Origin: Antrodiella citrinella
Lineage: Eukaryota; Basidiomycota; Agaricomycetes; Polyporales; Steccherinaceae
Length of the DNA stretch: 64,000 bases
Direction of reading: 5' to 3'
NCBI GenBank assembly: GCA_004802725.1
Contig: SGPM01000088.1
Location: 1-64,000, forward strand
Positions within the stretch are counted from its first letter, which is position 1; each line of letters opens with the position of its first letter. Of the stretch, positions 24,364-34,454 are shown piece after piece. The notes beneath the pieces were generated by a model that made no database searches, was not told where the DNA came from, and saw only the letters and a list, made by a program, of their open reading frames with translations. The translations under genes and the position numbers were made by a program.

Positions 24364-26455
24364 CTCCCTGATTATCGCCGTGCATGATCAGATGTGAGTC
24401 AGTTGAGTTCGTGAGTAGCGCAATTGCGAGCAACTCAAAACCGACCGCTTCTGCCCAGCAGATGTCTCGATGTTTCCTCTTCCAGTCTGAGCGAAGTTTC
24501 CAAGCGCGCCATTTGCGACCAATGCAGATTCCGATCCCGACTGATGTGCTTGCATCCCAGAAGGCAACGGCATCTGAGATGTCAAACGGGTTGATGAGAC
24601 GGTGAGGTAGGATGGGCGCGGATAAGAGTTGTTTCCACCAAACTAGGTCAGCGGCGCAAGCTTGGGGGCGTGGAGGGGTTCTTTTGCAGAAAGGGGTATT
24701 ACCGAAGATTCCCAACATGCTTTCAATGTTGGTTAAGTACGCCCTCCCTTCGGGAACCACGAGGCAAGCATGCAGAAGTTTTCCGTGAAGTTTNTGTACC
24801 TCNCGCAGNTCGTGAGTTNGTGATTGNTCCCANATNNCGATGGCNNCATGATACTTNNTNCGNTTTTCGTCCGTNATTGAGACGTGCTTTGANGCTAAGT
24901 GCCACACGAAACCGGTNTACATCACGTCTTCGGACCAATCCCGGTCCTTTGCTGGGTCCCACGGGATNCCGAGTCGTGTAGATGTTGCNTCGATGTCCGC
25001 NGTGCATGANGAAAATTGTAGATCAAAGTTGCTGCGTGGTGATTGCTGAGACAGGTCTTTGATCGGGAAAACCATGTNGTCGTCGTATTCCTCGAGATGG
25101 CCGTCTGGANNTACAAGNCCGCCGTACCAGATACGACCNCCGGAGTGATGCTTTCCNCCTCCGTTTGAGATNCGAGTNNGCCAGAGAGTGCGCTGGTCAT
25201 TGTAGGAGTTNATATACTCCCGAGGTATCCGAAAAAAGACGTGGTCNTCTACCCACTTCGAGATTGGACCCAGTCCCTTNTAACGCATGATCTCNACTCC
25301 TGCGTCCGCGACATGACCGAATACNCCGGCATTGGCTGANCCTCCGAAGCATGCTTGAAAATCTAATGCNAATTTATCGTCCTGATTGGACAAACGGAGT
25401 ACAGTTCCAGGCCATTGAGACGGGTGAAGGGGAATGGTGCGGTAGGCTTCGGAGACATCCCGAACNGCTCCTTGTGCACCGGGGGGAAGGTTGAGAANGA
25501 GACGTGAAAAGGAATTAAAAGTTCCCCAAAGGCAGGGGTAGTTGTCNGAAGAAATATGGGAATTGATCGAAGTGTGATTAGGNCGTGGNGTATGAGGATA
25601 CGAGTAGTTCTGAACNAGGCGGAAGACATTGGGTTTGTGGGGTTTTGGAACAAGAGANAGAGGTGAGGATTGAAAGGGTCCAACAAGAAATTCTACTTCA
25701 CTATATGAAAGAGGACCGAGATAACGTTCACGGCTGAACTCGTGATTAAGGATGCGATTGAATTCATGCACGTTCTCGTACAGAGACAGACTATTAGGTG
25801 GCGCATTAGTGAATGAGATGCGAGGGATTCCGACGTGAAAACCAAACTGAAGTGATTGTGGAATGGATGGGAAAGAAGTAATAAGACCGGACTCGAGGAG
25901 GAGGGCTTCCCACTCTTCGGCNCGTAGAGGTGTTACCGCTCTAAACCTTCTCTGCGCGATCACACTTGAAAGCGCCGTGCTCCGAACTGCCGCATCCTGA
26001 ACAGTCGTGACGATGGGACCTGCTCTTGGAGTCGCAGCTATTGGGGCGCTGCCATTCCAGACATAGCTCGTGGCCGTCTTTGTTGACNAGTCGGCCGTTG
26101 TTGTCGCGACGNGAGAANGCCGGAGCACCACTGAAGATGGTGGTAGCACTGCATTTGGCNAGGTCATGGAAGCTTCTGCTAAGGCAGACCGCGCAGACAA
26201 CATTTGAGGCGGNCCTGTTGGCTTGAAAAGATCCGGCNNTATTACGACCACGTCCTCGGCCNCCCGATCGCGGCTGATACTCGTCTTTGCTCCTTGAATA
26301 GGTNGATTCNCGGGTGGGCGGTGATGCTGAGCGATTACGCGTATACGAGCGTGATGAGGTGCGTGATGACGAGGATGGCCCNGAGCCGTANGAGGAGGNG
26401 CTGGNGTAATTGCGGTGCATGGGGNTANTGTTGCGCGNGTTGGTTCGTCGGTCAC
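24092..26455 (-). CDS. Reverse transcriptase-RNase H of the DIRS-like element
   Basis: An open frame of up to 787 codons; the part upstream of about 25950 overlaps the Gag zinc-knuckle frame and may not be translated in this phase. The RT region includes SLVPKPHKPNVFR, the DVSEAYRTIPLHPSQW block and the catalytic box WV-(D/E)-DHVFFRIP, where an N makes the first acidic residue D or E (codon GAN). The RNase H domain follows with its acidic residues in order: AFWDAST, AEAVGFE, HGDNQG and NPADDPSRG. It would copy the element's RNA into DNA and remove the RNA strand. No integrase or aspartic protease domain is present, consistent with a recombinase-encoding retroelement. A frameshift or re-initiation would be needed to express it after Gag. 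Confidence 0.82.
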   Translation of the reverse strand: MTDEPXRATXXPCTAIXPXPPXTAXGHPRHHAPHHARIRVIAQHHRPPXNXPIQGAKTSISRDRXAEDVVVIXPDLFKPTXPPQMLSARSALAEASMTXPNAVLPPSSVVLRXSXVATTTADXSTKTATSYVWNGSAPIAATPRAGPIVTTVQDAAVRSTALSSVIAQRRFRAVTPLXAEEWEALLLESGLITSFPSIPQSLQFGFHVGIPRISFTNAPPNSLSLYENVHEFNRILNHEFSRERYLGPLSYSEVEFLVGPFQSSPXSLVPKPHKPNVFRXVQNYSYPHXPXPNHTSINSHISXDNYPCLWGTFNSFSRLXLNLPPGAQGXVRDVSEAYRTIPLHPSQWPGTVLRLSNQDDKXALDFQACFGXSANAXVFGHVADAGXEIMRXKGLGPISKWVXDHVFFRIPREYXNSYNDQRTLWXTXISNGXGKHHSXGRIWYGXLVXPDGHLEEYDDXMVFPIKDLSQQSPRSNFDLQFXSCXADIXATSTRLXIPWDPAKDRDWSEDVMXTGFVWHLXSKHVSXTDEXXXKYHXAIXXWXQSXTHXLXEVXKLHGKLLHACLVVPEGRAYLTNIESMLGIFGNTPFCKRTPPRPQACAADLVWWKQLLSAPILPHRLINPFDISDAVAFWDASTSVGIGICIGRKWRAWKLRSDWKRKHRDICWAEAVGFELLAIALLTNSTDSHLIMHGDNQGVVEGWWNKRSNNPEVNLIFRRLHQLLSRTQSTVYTRYVASADNPADDPSRGVFPHISLLLPPIPIPTELQDIVLEYSHAELLAGSXSRSI

Positions 26456-27605
26456 GGTCTCGCTCGTTGAGCATTGAGTCGATCTGTGATGTGTTTCGCN
26501 GATTATGATATGTTTGTATGGATTGNATGGATGGATNATCGTGGGATGCANGGAATGTATGGATCATCGTGTAAGGGTNCACGGAGTGTNNGATTCGTCG
26601 TGTNTGTCACGGTATGGATGGNGACNTGCGGATTNGTGTGCGTGTGGTGCGAGGAGATACAAAAGAAATAAAAATTTAGCNACAAATTTTACGCAACANG
26701 AANGAGCACAAAGTACGTACNCGATGAATCTGGTCTTGNTGNTGNNTATGAGTTNTCTCTTGCGCCTTGTTATGNACCTTGGCAATGCANTGGGTCATAA
26801 GGGTGTCGCTGATAACTGCNATGTTGAANGGNCGTCGCTTTGCTTCCAAGCGATCGTGGANTTCGCGTCGGGCATCNGCCTGATACTGGACTAGAATCTG
26901 CGGNCCCAAGTACAGCTTGCGCGCNTTGTGAAGCTCGAGGTTGTAAAAGAGTGCNTGAAAGGCGGTGACGAAGTGTTGTGGCCAGCCATGGGCCTNNATN
27001 TCGGGTAGGAATACNGTGCGAGCTTCTAGGACTTGTGACCANGTCAACTGGTCATCCGGTAGGGCTGATGAGCAGGCTTTCAAGTCGTTGAGGCGCTTGA
27101 ATTGGACCCCATCGTCGTCGGTGACGAGACCGTAGCTTTCNCTGACGGGGCCTGACGACCGGGCAGACGCCTTCATGCCCTCNGGAAGGCAATACCAGAG
27201 ATATAGGAGTTCCATCTTCTTGAGCTTGCCTTGTCCGTAAGGGCCAATCTTGTCAATGATAGGCCCAACCGGATCGGCACCCTCGTCAAAAGCTAAGAGG
27301 TTNTCNTCTACGGGTGCGTCGTGNGGAGGANCGGGAGGGACGNCGCNGCCTGCATCNTGCTGAGGAGGAAGGATNGGAGGGACNGGNGGTGCTCCTTGAA
27401 GNCGGTCCGCTTCGACCTGTGCATCCCAGGCTATNTGAAGCCTCTCGTTGTGNGCTTGCCAAGCAGCCTGTAACGCATGTACCGGGTCAGCGTGAGCGTA
27501 TGCTGCGACAACTTCAGCAAACTCAGGAGCCGCGTAGTCTGGACACTGTTGTAAGTGCGGGTTGANTGCNATACGAGGCGGCGCTGGCGCGGGAGGTTCT
27601 GCCAT
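25941..27605 (-). CDS. Gag-like protein of the DIRS-like element
   Basis: Two segments. The first runs 27605-26676 (about 309 codons), opens MAEPPAPAPP and contains a helical domain (DKIGPYGQGKLKKMELLYLWY) ending in a Gln-rich region. The second (about 26582-25941) has Arg/Ser-rich and RGRGRN basic stretches followed by two Cys/His clusters (CAVCLSRSFHD-x-AKC; then CSGCGSSEHGAFKC), like nucleic-acid-binding zinc knuckles. Between them a gtacgt at the frame end suggests either an intron of roughly 100-190 nt or a frame break; the many Ns prevent a decision. Gag proteins package the element RNA. The assignment rests on position and zinc clusters, not on a recognised Gag fold. Confidence 0.6.
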
Positions 27606-27954
27606 TCAGTAGGATTGAANATTTGAAGGTGATGTCGCCGTGAAANTGTAAGNAGTGCTATCNAGGATATTTTTANGNGAGTATAAAAGGANTGNATGTT
27701 TTCAAAAATCAAGGCCAGCAGGCATAGAGCTTCTGCTGGACGTCNAAGAAGGAGAGGAAGGAGAACAGCGGCTGTTGACGCCCGACGGCCGGACATAGAC
27801 CTCACTCTAGGAAACGCTCGTGCCTCGCGTGTCCTAGACTCACAAGTTGGCTCACGGAATTTGTGTCTAGACTGCTGCGCCTAGATTTACTCGAGTTTCG
27901 TGTGTACTCCCCATACTTAAGGCTAAGCCTTTCAACAAGTTCGCCTATCGAATT

Positions 27955-28031
27955 GTCGGAAATTTGCTTGCCCAACGTAATTTTGTCTTGTAAGCCGAAA
28001 CTTTCTGTAAGGTCGGCAGGAAATTTCCGAC
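27955..28031. repeat. 11-bp inverted repeat
   Basis: gtcggaaattt (27955-27965) is mirrored by aaatttccgac (28021-28031), separated by 55 bp. It lies just outside the retroelement and about 330 bp before the GNAT pseudogene. It could be a small hairpin or the remains of a miniature element; no target-site duplication was found. Confidence 0.45.
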
Positions 28032-28363
28032 AGATTGTCGGCTACTACAATAGTGGCCGGGAGGCGCGCAATAACCGGACCCACATCTCTCCAGTTTGAG
28101 TCTCGCAAAAGGCTCTTGCCTGTGGGCATATCAAACTCTTGTATCGGATAGCTCTTCAAGTTCTTCCTGGTTTTCAACGCTAGCTTCAACCTCAGACCGA
28201 CTTGGATGCGCAGCTTAGATAATGATATGAACGTGAGACTTTCTCTCCGTCCCGTCTTTTAATCAACGTTAACAATCCCGCTTGTGACTGCGCGTCCCAT
28301 TTAAATAATGAACAAGAACATCTCTCTCAACATAAGTTAATCCCCACACTCCTCAACGGACAC

Positions 28364-29380
28364 CATGAGCGGATCTATCACATACAGCCAACTCGTGAGT
28401 GCTAGTCGTACGTTCCTATCATCCACTCTGGCGACCACTCGCTCACGCACCCGACGCCACAGTCGAAGAGTTGGCAGAGGCTTCCCAAGTGGCTACTGCC
28501 GCTTACCATGGTGGTACATCTCTCACTCCTCTCGTTCCAAAACAGCATCTTGTATTCACATGTGTGTCCTTTGTAGACGCATTCACGAAATGTTGCATTG
28601 GCGGCGACTGGGATCTCAACATCTTGTGGCAACGCGCTCTAATCGGCGCACATTATGTGGGGGCCGAGGTCTGGGTTGCACGCGACGGCGACAAGATCGT
28701 TGGGGTGGTGGGGTGGTACGGCCCTGACACATCTCTCTTCGCCACGTACGACATTCCCTCACACTTGAATTCGACATCTAACGTTTGTGGAAAGCCCGCC
28801 GCCCCAAACAGCTTGCGGCGGGCTGGAGCAACTACGCGGAGAAGGTCCCTGCTGAGATATAGAAATGGTTGACGGGCGACGTACGTACCCTTTCTGTATC
28901 CTCACACCGTCGCTATATTGACACACATTCAATCAGTTCATACCCGCATTCCAGAAAGTGAGCGACGGTGCGCTCGGAGAAGGCGTCAAGCTGGGGAGCT
29001 GGTATCTATCTATCCTCGCTGTGCATCCCGGAATACCAGCGCCGTGGAATTGGGCGTGAGTTGGCCAAGATCAAGGAGAGACTCGTACGTCCCTTTCCAC
29101 CGTACTCTTCCTTCTTTGATTTGTTGTTGATACTAGTGTTGTGTAGATCGCAAAGGATGGCGAATCGCTGATGTGCATCGAGACCGGTACAGCCGCCAAC
29201 GTGAGTCACCGCTCTCCCTTCTTCTCCGACTTCCCCTTTGAAGTAGTGGTCGCTGCCTTCACAACTCAAGCTTTACAAATCATGGCACTGGGATGTCAAA
29301 GGACATGGACTACTCACCGGTTCCTACGAGGATCTCGATGTGTGGGTCTTGACCAAGGTCCCATCTGTGGAGTGAATTTT
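28364..29380 (+). pseudogene. GNAT-family acetyltransferase, copy A, decayed
   Basis: The start MSGSITYSQL is followed by an intron and DATVEELAEASQVATAAY. Next come CCIGGDWDLNILWQRALIGA and VWVARDGDKIVGVVGWYGP, a typical GNAT mid-region, and the acetyl-CoA-binding core YQRRGIGRELAKIKERL. Damage is visible. A TAG at 28858-28860 interrupts the expected KVPAEI-KWLTGD. The core is reached only by dropping one C from the run in catcccggaatacc (about 29025-29032), since the straight frame gives VHPGIPAPWNWA and a stop. The stretch around 28770 also changes frame. GNAT enzymes transfer acetyl groups from acetyl-CoA to amines. This copy is probably non-functional, although sequencing error could account for single breaks. 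Confidence 0.65.
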
Positions 29381-29686
29381 ACTCTGTCGTTGCCTACGTA
29401 AATGTTTATACCAATCCCACAATGTATACTGTGGATGTACAACTGTGATGTGTACGGACTGGTAGTAAATGAACATTGCATTTGACGGTCACATTATGCT
29501 AACATTGATACGAAAGCATGCAGAGATACCGAACGAAAAGACTGTAAGTACATATGGCAACAAGAAACGTACACCACGGCGACAAACAAAACAAACAGGA
29601 CACAAACTTCACCGAGACCGAGATGATCGATCCCATCCGAGTCACACCAACAACAACTCTCGACTCTCTCACACGACGGTCCTGTG

Positions 29687-30000
29687 CGCATCACCGCGGT
29701 TGAACTGACCGGCCTCAGTTACACGAGGACCAACGACAGATTGCGCGTCACCGACCCTATACGCCCTCCCCTCCATTCCGTGAGAAACGACGCGGTGTGC
29801 GTCTCCACTGCTGAACTGGCCAGCCTCCGTATCGCGCGGACGACACGGTGCGCGTCGCCAGACCTGAACTCCCCCCTCCGTTCCGCGAGAAACGATGCGG
29901 TGTGCGTCTCCATGGTTGAACTGACCGGCTTCGGTGTCGCAAGCACCGACGACAGGGTGTGCGTCGGAGGATTGGAAGTGGCCTCCATCGGTGTCACGAA
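29687..30000. repeat. Minisatellite, about six units of 48-60 bp
   Basis: Six diverged tandem units, most easily seen on the minus strand. There each unit encodes a variant of TEAGQFxxGDAHRVV-x(2-4). Examples are VTEAGQFNRGDAH (29687-29731), DTEAGQFSSGDAHR (near 29800-29840), DTEAGQFNHGDAHR (near 29900-29945) and DTDGGHFQSSDAHPVV (near 29950-30000). Odd and even units alternate in similarity, so a higher-order period of about 102-110 bp is also present. One unit (near 29850-29880) is out of frame with its neighbours. Confidence 0.7.
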
Positions 30001-30096
30001 TGTGAACATCCGAGTCATTTGGGAGGTATCCTTCATGAGAGTAGCCCACGACGGGTTCATCTCTGGGAGTCAACACGTTCATGACAGCGCCATCTG

Positions 30097-30490
30097 CTAC
30101 ATGGAATTCCGAATCATCAATAGATAAGTCATGAACGAGAAAGATTGTGCTGTAGAGACACGGTCGCGTGCGACCCAGTTCTCACCGCCGGTCTGCTGCG
30201 CGCCGATGATGGCGCGCTGCTCGAGGATGTTCAAATCCCAGTCACCGCCGAGGCAGCTGCCCGTCAACGTATCTGCAGCGTGCAACATGCCGTCAGTCGT
30301 CTGCCCATTCGCGAGAGGGAGGACGTAGGAGACGCGTGCGTACCGCCAAGAAAAGCAGCAGCATCCACCTGGGAAGTCTCTTCCAACTCTTCAGCTGTGG
30401 CGTCGCGTTGATGAGTAGACATTCGTCGTGAATGGCGAACACGTACGAGTAGGGTTGATCAGCTGCCCGTATGTGATGGTTCCGGACATG
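30097..30490 (-). pseudogene. GNAT-family acetyltransferase, copy B, truncated
   Basis: On the minus strand MSGTITYGQLI begins at 30490, followed by DATAEELEETSQVDAAAF and GGDWDLNILEQRAIIGA then ENWVARD. These correspond to copy A, but similarity stops after ENWVARD, before the acetyl-CoA-binding core. What follows downstream is the minisatellite. The two copies face each other about 0.7 kb apart. Without its catalytic core this copy cannot be an active acetyltransferase. Confidence 0.65.
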
Positions 30491-31030
30491 TTACTGCGGG
30501 ATTGTCGGGGATTGGGGTGAGAGCGGGGGACTATGAGGGTTAGCGTTCTGACATGCATTGGACGCCGACGACTAAAGATGTGATAAAGAAAGCATTTGAG
30601 TCAAATGAGGGACATGAGCACACCGGTTTTTCCGGACCCGCTTCAGTAACTTTAAGGAGTAAGTATCACATCATATTGTCTCCCCCAAACCACTTGAGCG
30701 GCGGCGCGTCAAGTGGTGGCAAAATCAGTCGTGTATAACGAGATCGCGATGGGTACCTAGATACTAGCCTATGACACCGTCAACAGTGAGGGAAGAGTGA
30801 GGTTTGATGAGATAGATGTGTCGCAGCGAGACTGGCAAGGTGCGGACCGTGAATGGTTTCCGGATGCATTTGTCCTTCGGATGATGGTTCGTTGACTGCA
30901 GCTCCTCTGTGTTTAATGTTAGGGAATATATGGTTCTTAGTCCTTAAGTTCAGTGTGTTATTTCCACAGTCGTACGCGTTTGGTTTGGGAAAGCACTTGA
31001 GTCCATAAGAGCAACATTACATGGCGGATC
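30491..31030. other. Gene-free stretch
   Basis: The 540 bp between the upstream side of GNAT copy B and the 3' end of the glutamine-synthetase-like gene. No frame here has recognisable similarity. Confidence 0.5.
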
Positions 31031-32675
31031 CTAGAACATGGTCACGAATCGCGTTATTCTCTCTTCCTCGTCCTCCATGACCAGGTGCTTCTCCAACGCC
31101 TATAGAATCCACAAGATCAGGGGTGAACCATACAAAAGCTGAGACCACATACCTCATTCACAGACCTATACTTCTCAATAAACTCATCCCCAAACACGTT
31201 CTTCACCAACTCACTCTTCCCCATCTTGTCTCTCGCCTCCACAACATCCTTCGGCATCCTCACCAGCCTCTCTTCATCCAACCCCACACTCCTCTTCTCC
31301 TCAGCGCTCATCTCCACTACCGCCTTCCTACAATCCCCTACCTCCAACGCCATCTTCCTCCTCACGCCCTCCGCACCCGCACCCAACAATCCCGCGAACG
31401 CCAAGTACGGGTTTGCCGTCCCGTCGACACAGCGCACTTCGAAGTGGTGTCCGCCCGGACCCGGTGCGCCTGTGAGGCGGACGGGAGCCTCGCGGTGGTC
31501 GGTGCCCCAGCAGACGTATGTCCCGCCCGTCCAAGTGCCGTCTTGGATCCGATCGTACGAGAAGGGGGTGGGGTAGGTCAGGGCGAGGAGGGACGGGAGG
31601 GATCTGAGGATGCCTTGTAGGAATGAACGTTCAGTCCGGGTGAGCGTGGGGCCGTAGGTGGGGTGTTGCAGGGGGAGGGCTTCGCCGAGGGTTTGGGTCA
31701 ATGGGTCAATATCGTGCACGGACAGATGCGTGTGGGCGGCGGTGAAAGCTGGTAGGGATCACAGAGTGTGTTCGATAGAGATGAGAGAAGGGATGGAGAA
31801 AATAAAGAGCCAACGTACCACCTGGACGGACCCTGGTAGCGAACGTGGCCCGCAGACCATGCTTGGCAGCGATGTTGAAGATCGTCTCGCGGGTGTACAC
31901 TACCGTGTCCGCGGCTTCAAGTGGAGGAAGTGGACCCGTGATCACTTCAAATTGCCCTGCTGCAGCTTCTGCATGGTACATCTGCAGTTCGATATTGGAG
32001 GCCTGGAGCACGTCTGCGATCTCTTGCAGGACCAGTGACTCGCGTGTGCCTGAGGCCAGCTTCAAAGACGTACACCAATCTGCATCGCTGACGGTCGTGG
32101 CGGGGGAGGTGTTGGACAGTAACACGAATTCATGTTCAACGCCGACCAGGAAACGGACGTGCGCGTTGACTTCAGCGTCACTAAACCCCAAGAAATTCAT
32201 GAGGGGTGTCACTATGTTGAAGACTCGAACATACTCACTGGACGACTTTCTTTAGAATAGTCCTGGGGCACAACGGAGTTTCCAGTCCTCTGGTTGGATG
32301 AGGTATTTCCTCCTGGAAATATCCCATGACTACGGCATGACCTGGCGCATAACGTGCCACGCGTAGTGTATCCAGATCGAACGCGTGCAACAACTCTCCG
32401 ATAGCAGAGAACCCGGAAGACACTGCACCTCCGATGATAGACATTGTAGCTGCCGCGCCTGTGATTCCCGGGCGAGCAGAGGAGGTGACGAGCTTGTGGA
32501 AGTAGGAGCGAGAGAGAACTTTGTAACGGATCTGGTTGGAGAAGTCTACCCATTGAACTCGGACGTAAGATATGTTTCGAACTTGCAGGTCGGCGATGGG
32601 GACTCGATAATTGTGGTCTGTGTAGTCGTTCGGTGAGTAGGCTAGGCCGTAGGAAAGTTCCTGTGTCCGCGACAT
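31031..32675 (-). CDS. Glutamine synthetase-like enzyme (FluG/GSI-type)
   Basis: Four exons in coding order, 32675-32239, 32180-31819, 31748-31153 and 31099-31031, give 1,464 nt (487 residues) in phase. The N-terminal beta-Grasp part includes YVRVQWVDFSNQIR and VMGYFQEEIPHP. The catalytic barrel has the metal/substrate motifs VGVEHEF, AEAAAGQFEV, AHTHLSVHD and HHFEVRCVDGTANPYLAFAG. The C-terminus reads ITRFVTMF. Classical glutamine synthetases ligate ammonia to glutamate. This branch, related to the C-terminal half of FluG and to gamma-glutamyl-polyamine/aniline synthetases, often uses other amines. There is no N-terminal amidohydrolase domain, so it is not full-length FluG. Substrate is unknown. 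Confidence 0.85.
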
Positions 32676-33449
32676 CACTGTCCAGGAAAATGGTAGGTAT
32701 TAGAAAAACTCGATAGCATCTGATGCGCTTCGTCAAAGGAGGCTTTTTCCACACTATAACGTGTAGGATATGCCACGTCAATAGAATGTACTGGAGTGTA
32801 CTCAAAGAATGCCTCTGTTCACGACTCAGGGTCATGCCAGATGATCAGGCAACAATGCCCGCTGAACTTGAAACGATACACCTCTTGGGCAAAGAAAGAT
32901 GAAAAACACTCACCTTGGTCGACGTGTGAAAATATGACCTCTTGTGTAAGTTAGTTGTACTATTTGGTGTCCACACTTGCAGAGGTGTCCTGCTTATCCT
33001 TGTCAGTACTAGTATCGGTGTATGTTATCGTTTAGTGATGCGGAGCAACATGTCCGCTCTTTCTACGCTCAGTTCCAAGTTCAACTGGATGTCAGTCTAC
33101 TTGACTAAGCTGATCATAATCGATCACAGCCTAGCGTCTACGTCAAATTATGGTCGTTCTTCTCTAGATCTTCTACCGTTCTCAAATTTCTGGACGAGAA
33201 CATCAGGGATATCAAACATACAAGAGGATGCCCTTTACACAACTCGCTTCAGACATCCGAACCTGCATCTATATAAGTACTCCAGACGTCGGTATGAAGT
33301 GGCGTGCGCCGTGGAGGTGTGGTTCGTAGCACACTCGTTCCAAATTGTAACAGTCGTATTAGGAGAGATTGATACATAAGTGTGCGCATAGCCTATACAT
33401 GTGAAGAATCAGGATATGGTAGTCAATATTGCAGCATCGATACATTGGA
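32676..33449. other. Gene-free stretch
   Basis: The 770 bp upstream of the glutamine-synthetase-like gene and downstream of the FunK1 fragment. Short frames on both strands show no recognisable similarity. It should contain the promoter of the synthetase gene. Confidence 0.5.
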
Positions 33450-34454
33450 TCAGTTGACAAGTTCTGGCTCCTCGTCGGACCATCTGTCGCTAGCCAACGC
33501 CTCCTCAAAGAGACGAAGCACTGCGTTGTTGGTGGAGGACTCTGACTCGTACTTGAGGGTGGTATACGCTATCTGAGCCGAAATTCCACCCTCGTATCTA
33601 TGAGCTTTGTACGCCAGCCGAAGCTGATAGAACAGTTTCCGTAAGTCATCGAAGAGTTTTCCAAGCGGGTGGACGTCGAATTCTATAGCGTTGGCCAAGA
33701 TATTGTCCTTTGCCTCGGTCCCGTAATGCACTGAGGTGGACACCGGCACGGATGAATGCGTGTACCGCCAATTGTCGACTGCGGAGAGCTCGTTGGAGAT
33801 ACGATACCGCCCTCCGTAGCCTCCGTAGGTGTCATTCTCGAATGTGCAGAGCGAGAGTAATGAGAATACCCAGAAGAGTGATTCCAGGTCGTAGTAGGCC
33901 TCGTAGTAGTTGTATGGGTGACGTGCGAGTGAGACCGCCCTGAAGGAGAAGCTACCCTGCAGTGTTCGTACAAGCGTTCAACTATTGTCCTGAGAGCCTG
34001 AAGGAAAGAACTCACGGAGCGGTAATAACCCATCTCGCAAGAAGGTACGAAGCAGGATGTGTTATGAAAGCCCATATCCAGGTCCAACAATATACCCTTC
34101 CCGTCTTTGTCCATGGCCATACTCCACAGCGCAACGTCGCGATGCGTCCCCTTTCGAGACCAAAGGTGAATCAAAGCTGAGGACACTGTGTCAACACAAC
34201 AAATAAATAGAACGAAACTTGAACGGACCGATCACTATGTCTCTCAGGACAGAGATGAGCTTGCGTGCATCCTTCACAGTGTTGAGAGAATGCATGGCCA
34301 CTTGTGGGCGCGTGGGTTTTTCACCAGAAGCCAGATGGTCTTCTGAGTCGTCAGGCTTATTGGTCTGTAGAACCTGAGAAGCAGAAGGTGCGCCCATCGT
34401 AGTACGGATATGACAGAAGCAGCTAGAAGAGATGGACAGGAAACCTGAAAGCAA
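33450..34454 (-). pseudogene. FunK1-type protein kinase, C-terminal part only
   Basis: The minus strand encodes NTVKDARKLISVLRDIV, then after an intron LIHLWSRKGTHRDVALWSM (a catalytic-loop HRD), ILLDLDMG (DFG-equivalent DLD), and after another intron FRAVSLARHPYNYYEAYYDLESLFWVF, ending ASDRWSDEEPELVN at 33450. These are the C-lobe landmarks of the FunK1 kinase family expanded in mushrooms. The ATP-binding N-lobe, normally several hundred residues upstream, is absent: the frame opens at 34454 (or Met at 34397) with unrelated sequence. The segment GTIPFMA, expected between DLD and the last exon, is also not visible. It is most likely a truncated copy, though a missed distant exon is possible. 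Confidence 0.55.

Larger units (their letters stand above)
22486..27870 (-). mobile_element. DIRS-like tyrosine-recombinase retrotransposon
   Basis: In minus-strand order the element carries Gag, reverse transcriptase plus RNase H, and a tyrosine recombinase. That combination defines the DIRS/Ngaro order of retrotransposons, which integrate with a recombinase rather than an integrase and leave no target-site duplication. Nearly every N of the window lies here, as scattered single positions inside open frames, which fits a consensus collapsed from several similar copies. The ends are uncertain: the left is placed at the first N block and the right near the end of the Gag leader. I looked for split direct repeats (Ngaro type) and inverted termini (DIRS1 type) and could not demonstrate either, so the subgroup is open. 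A short hairpin-like motif (gcccgcgtagcgggc) lies near 22624 at the 3' end. Confidence 0.85.
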
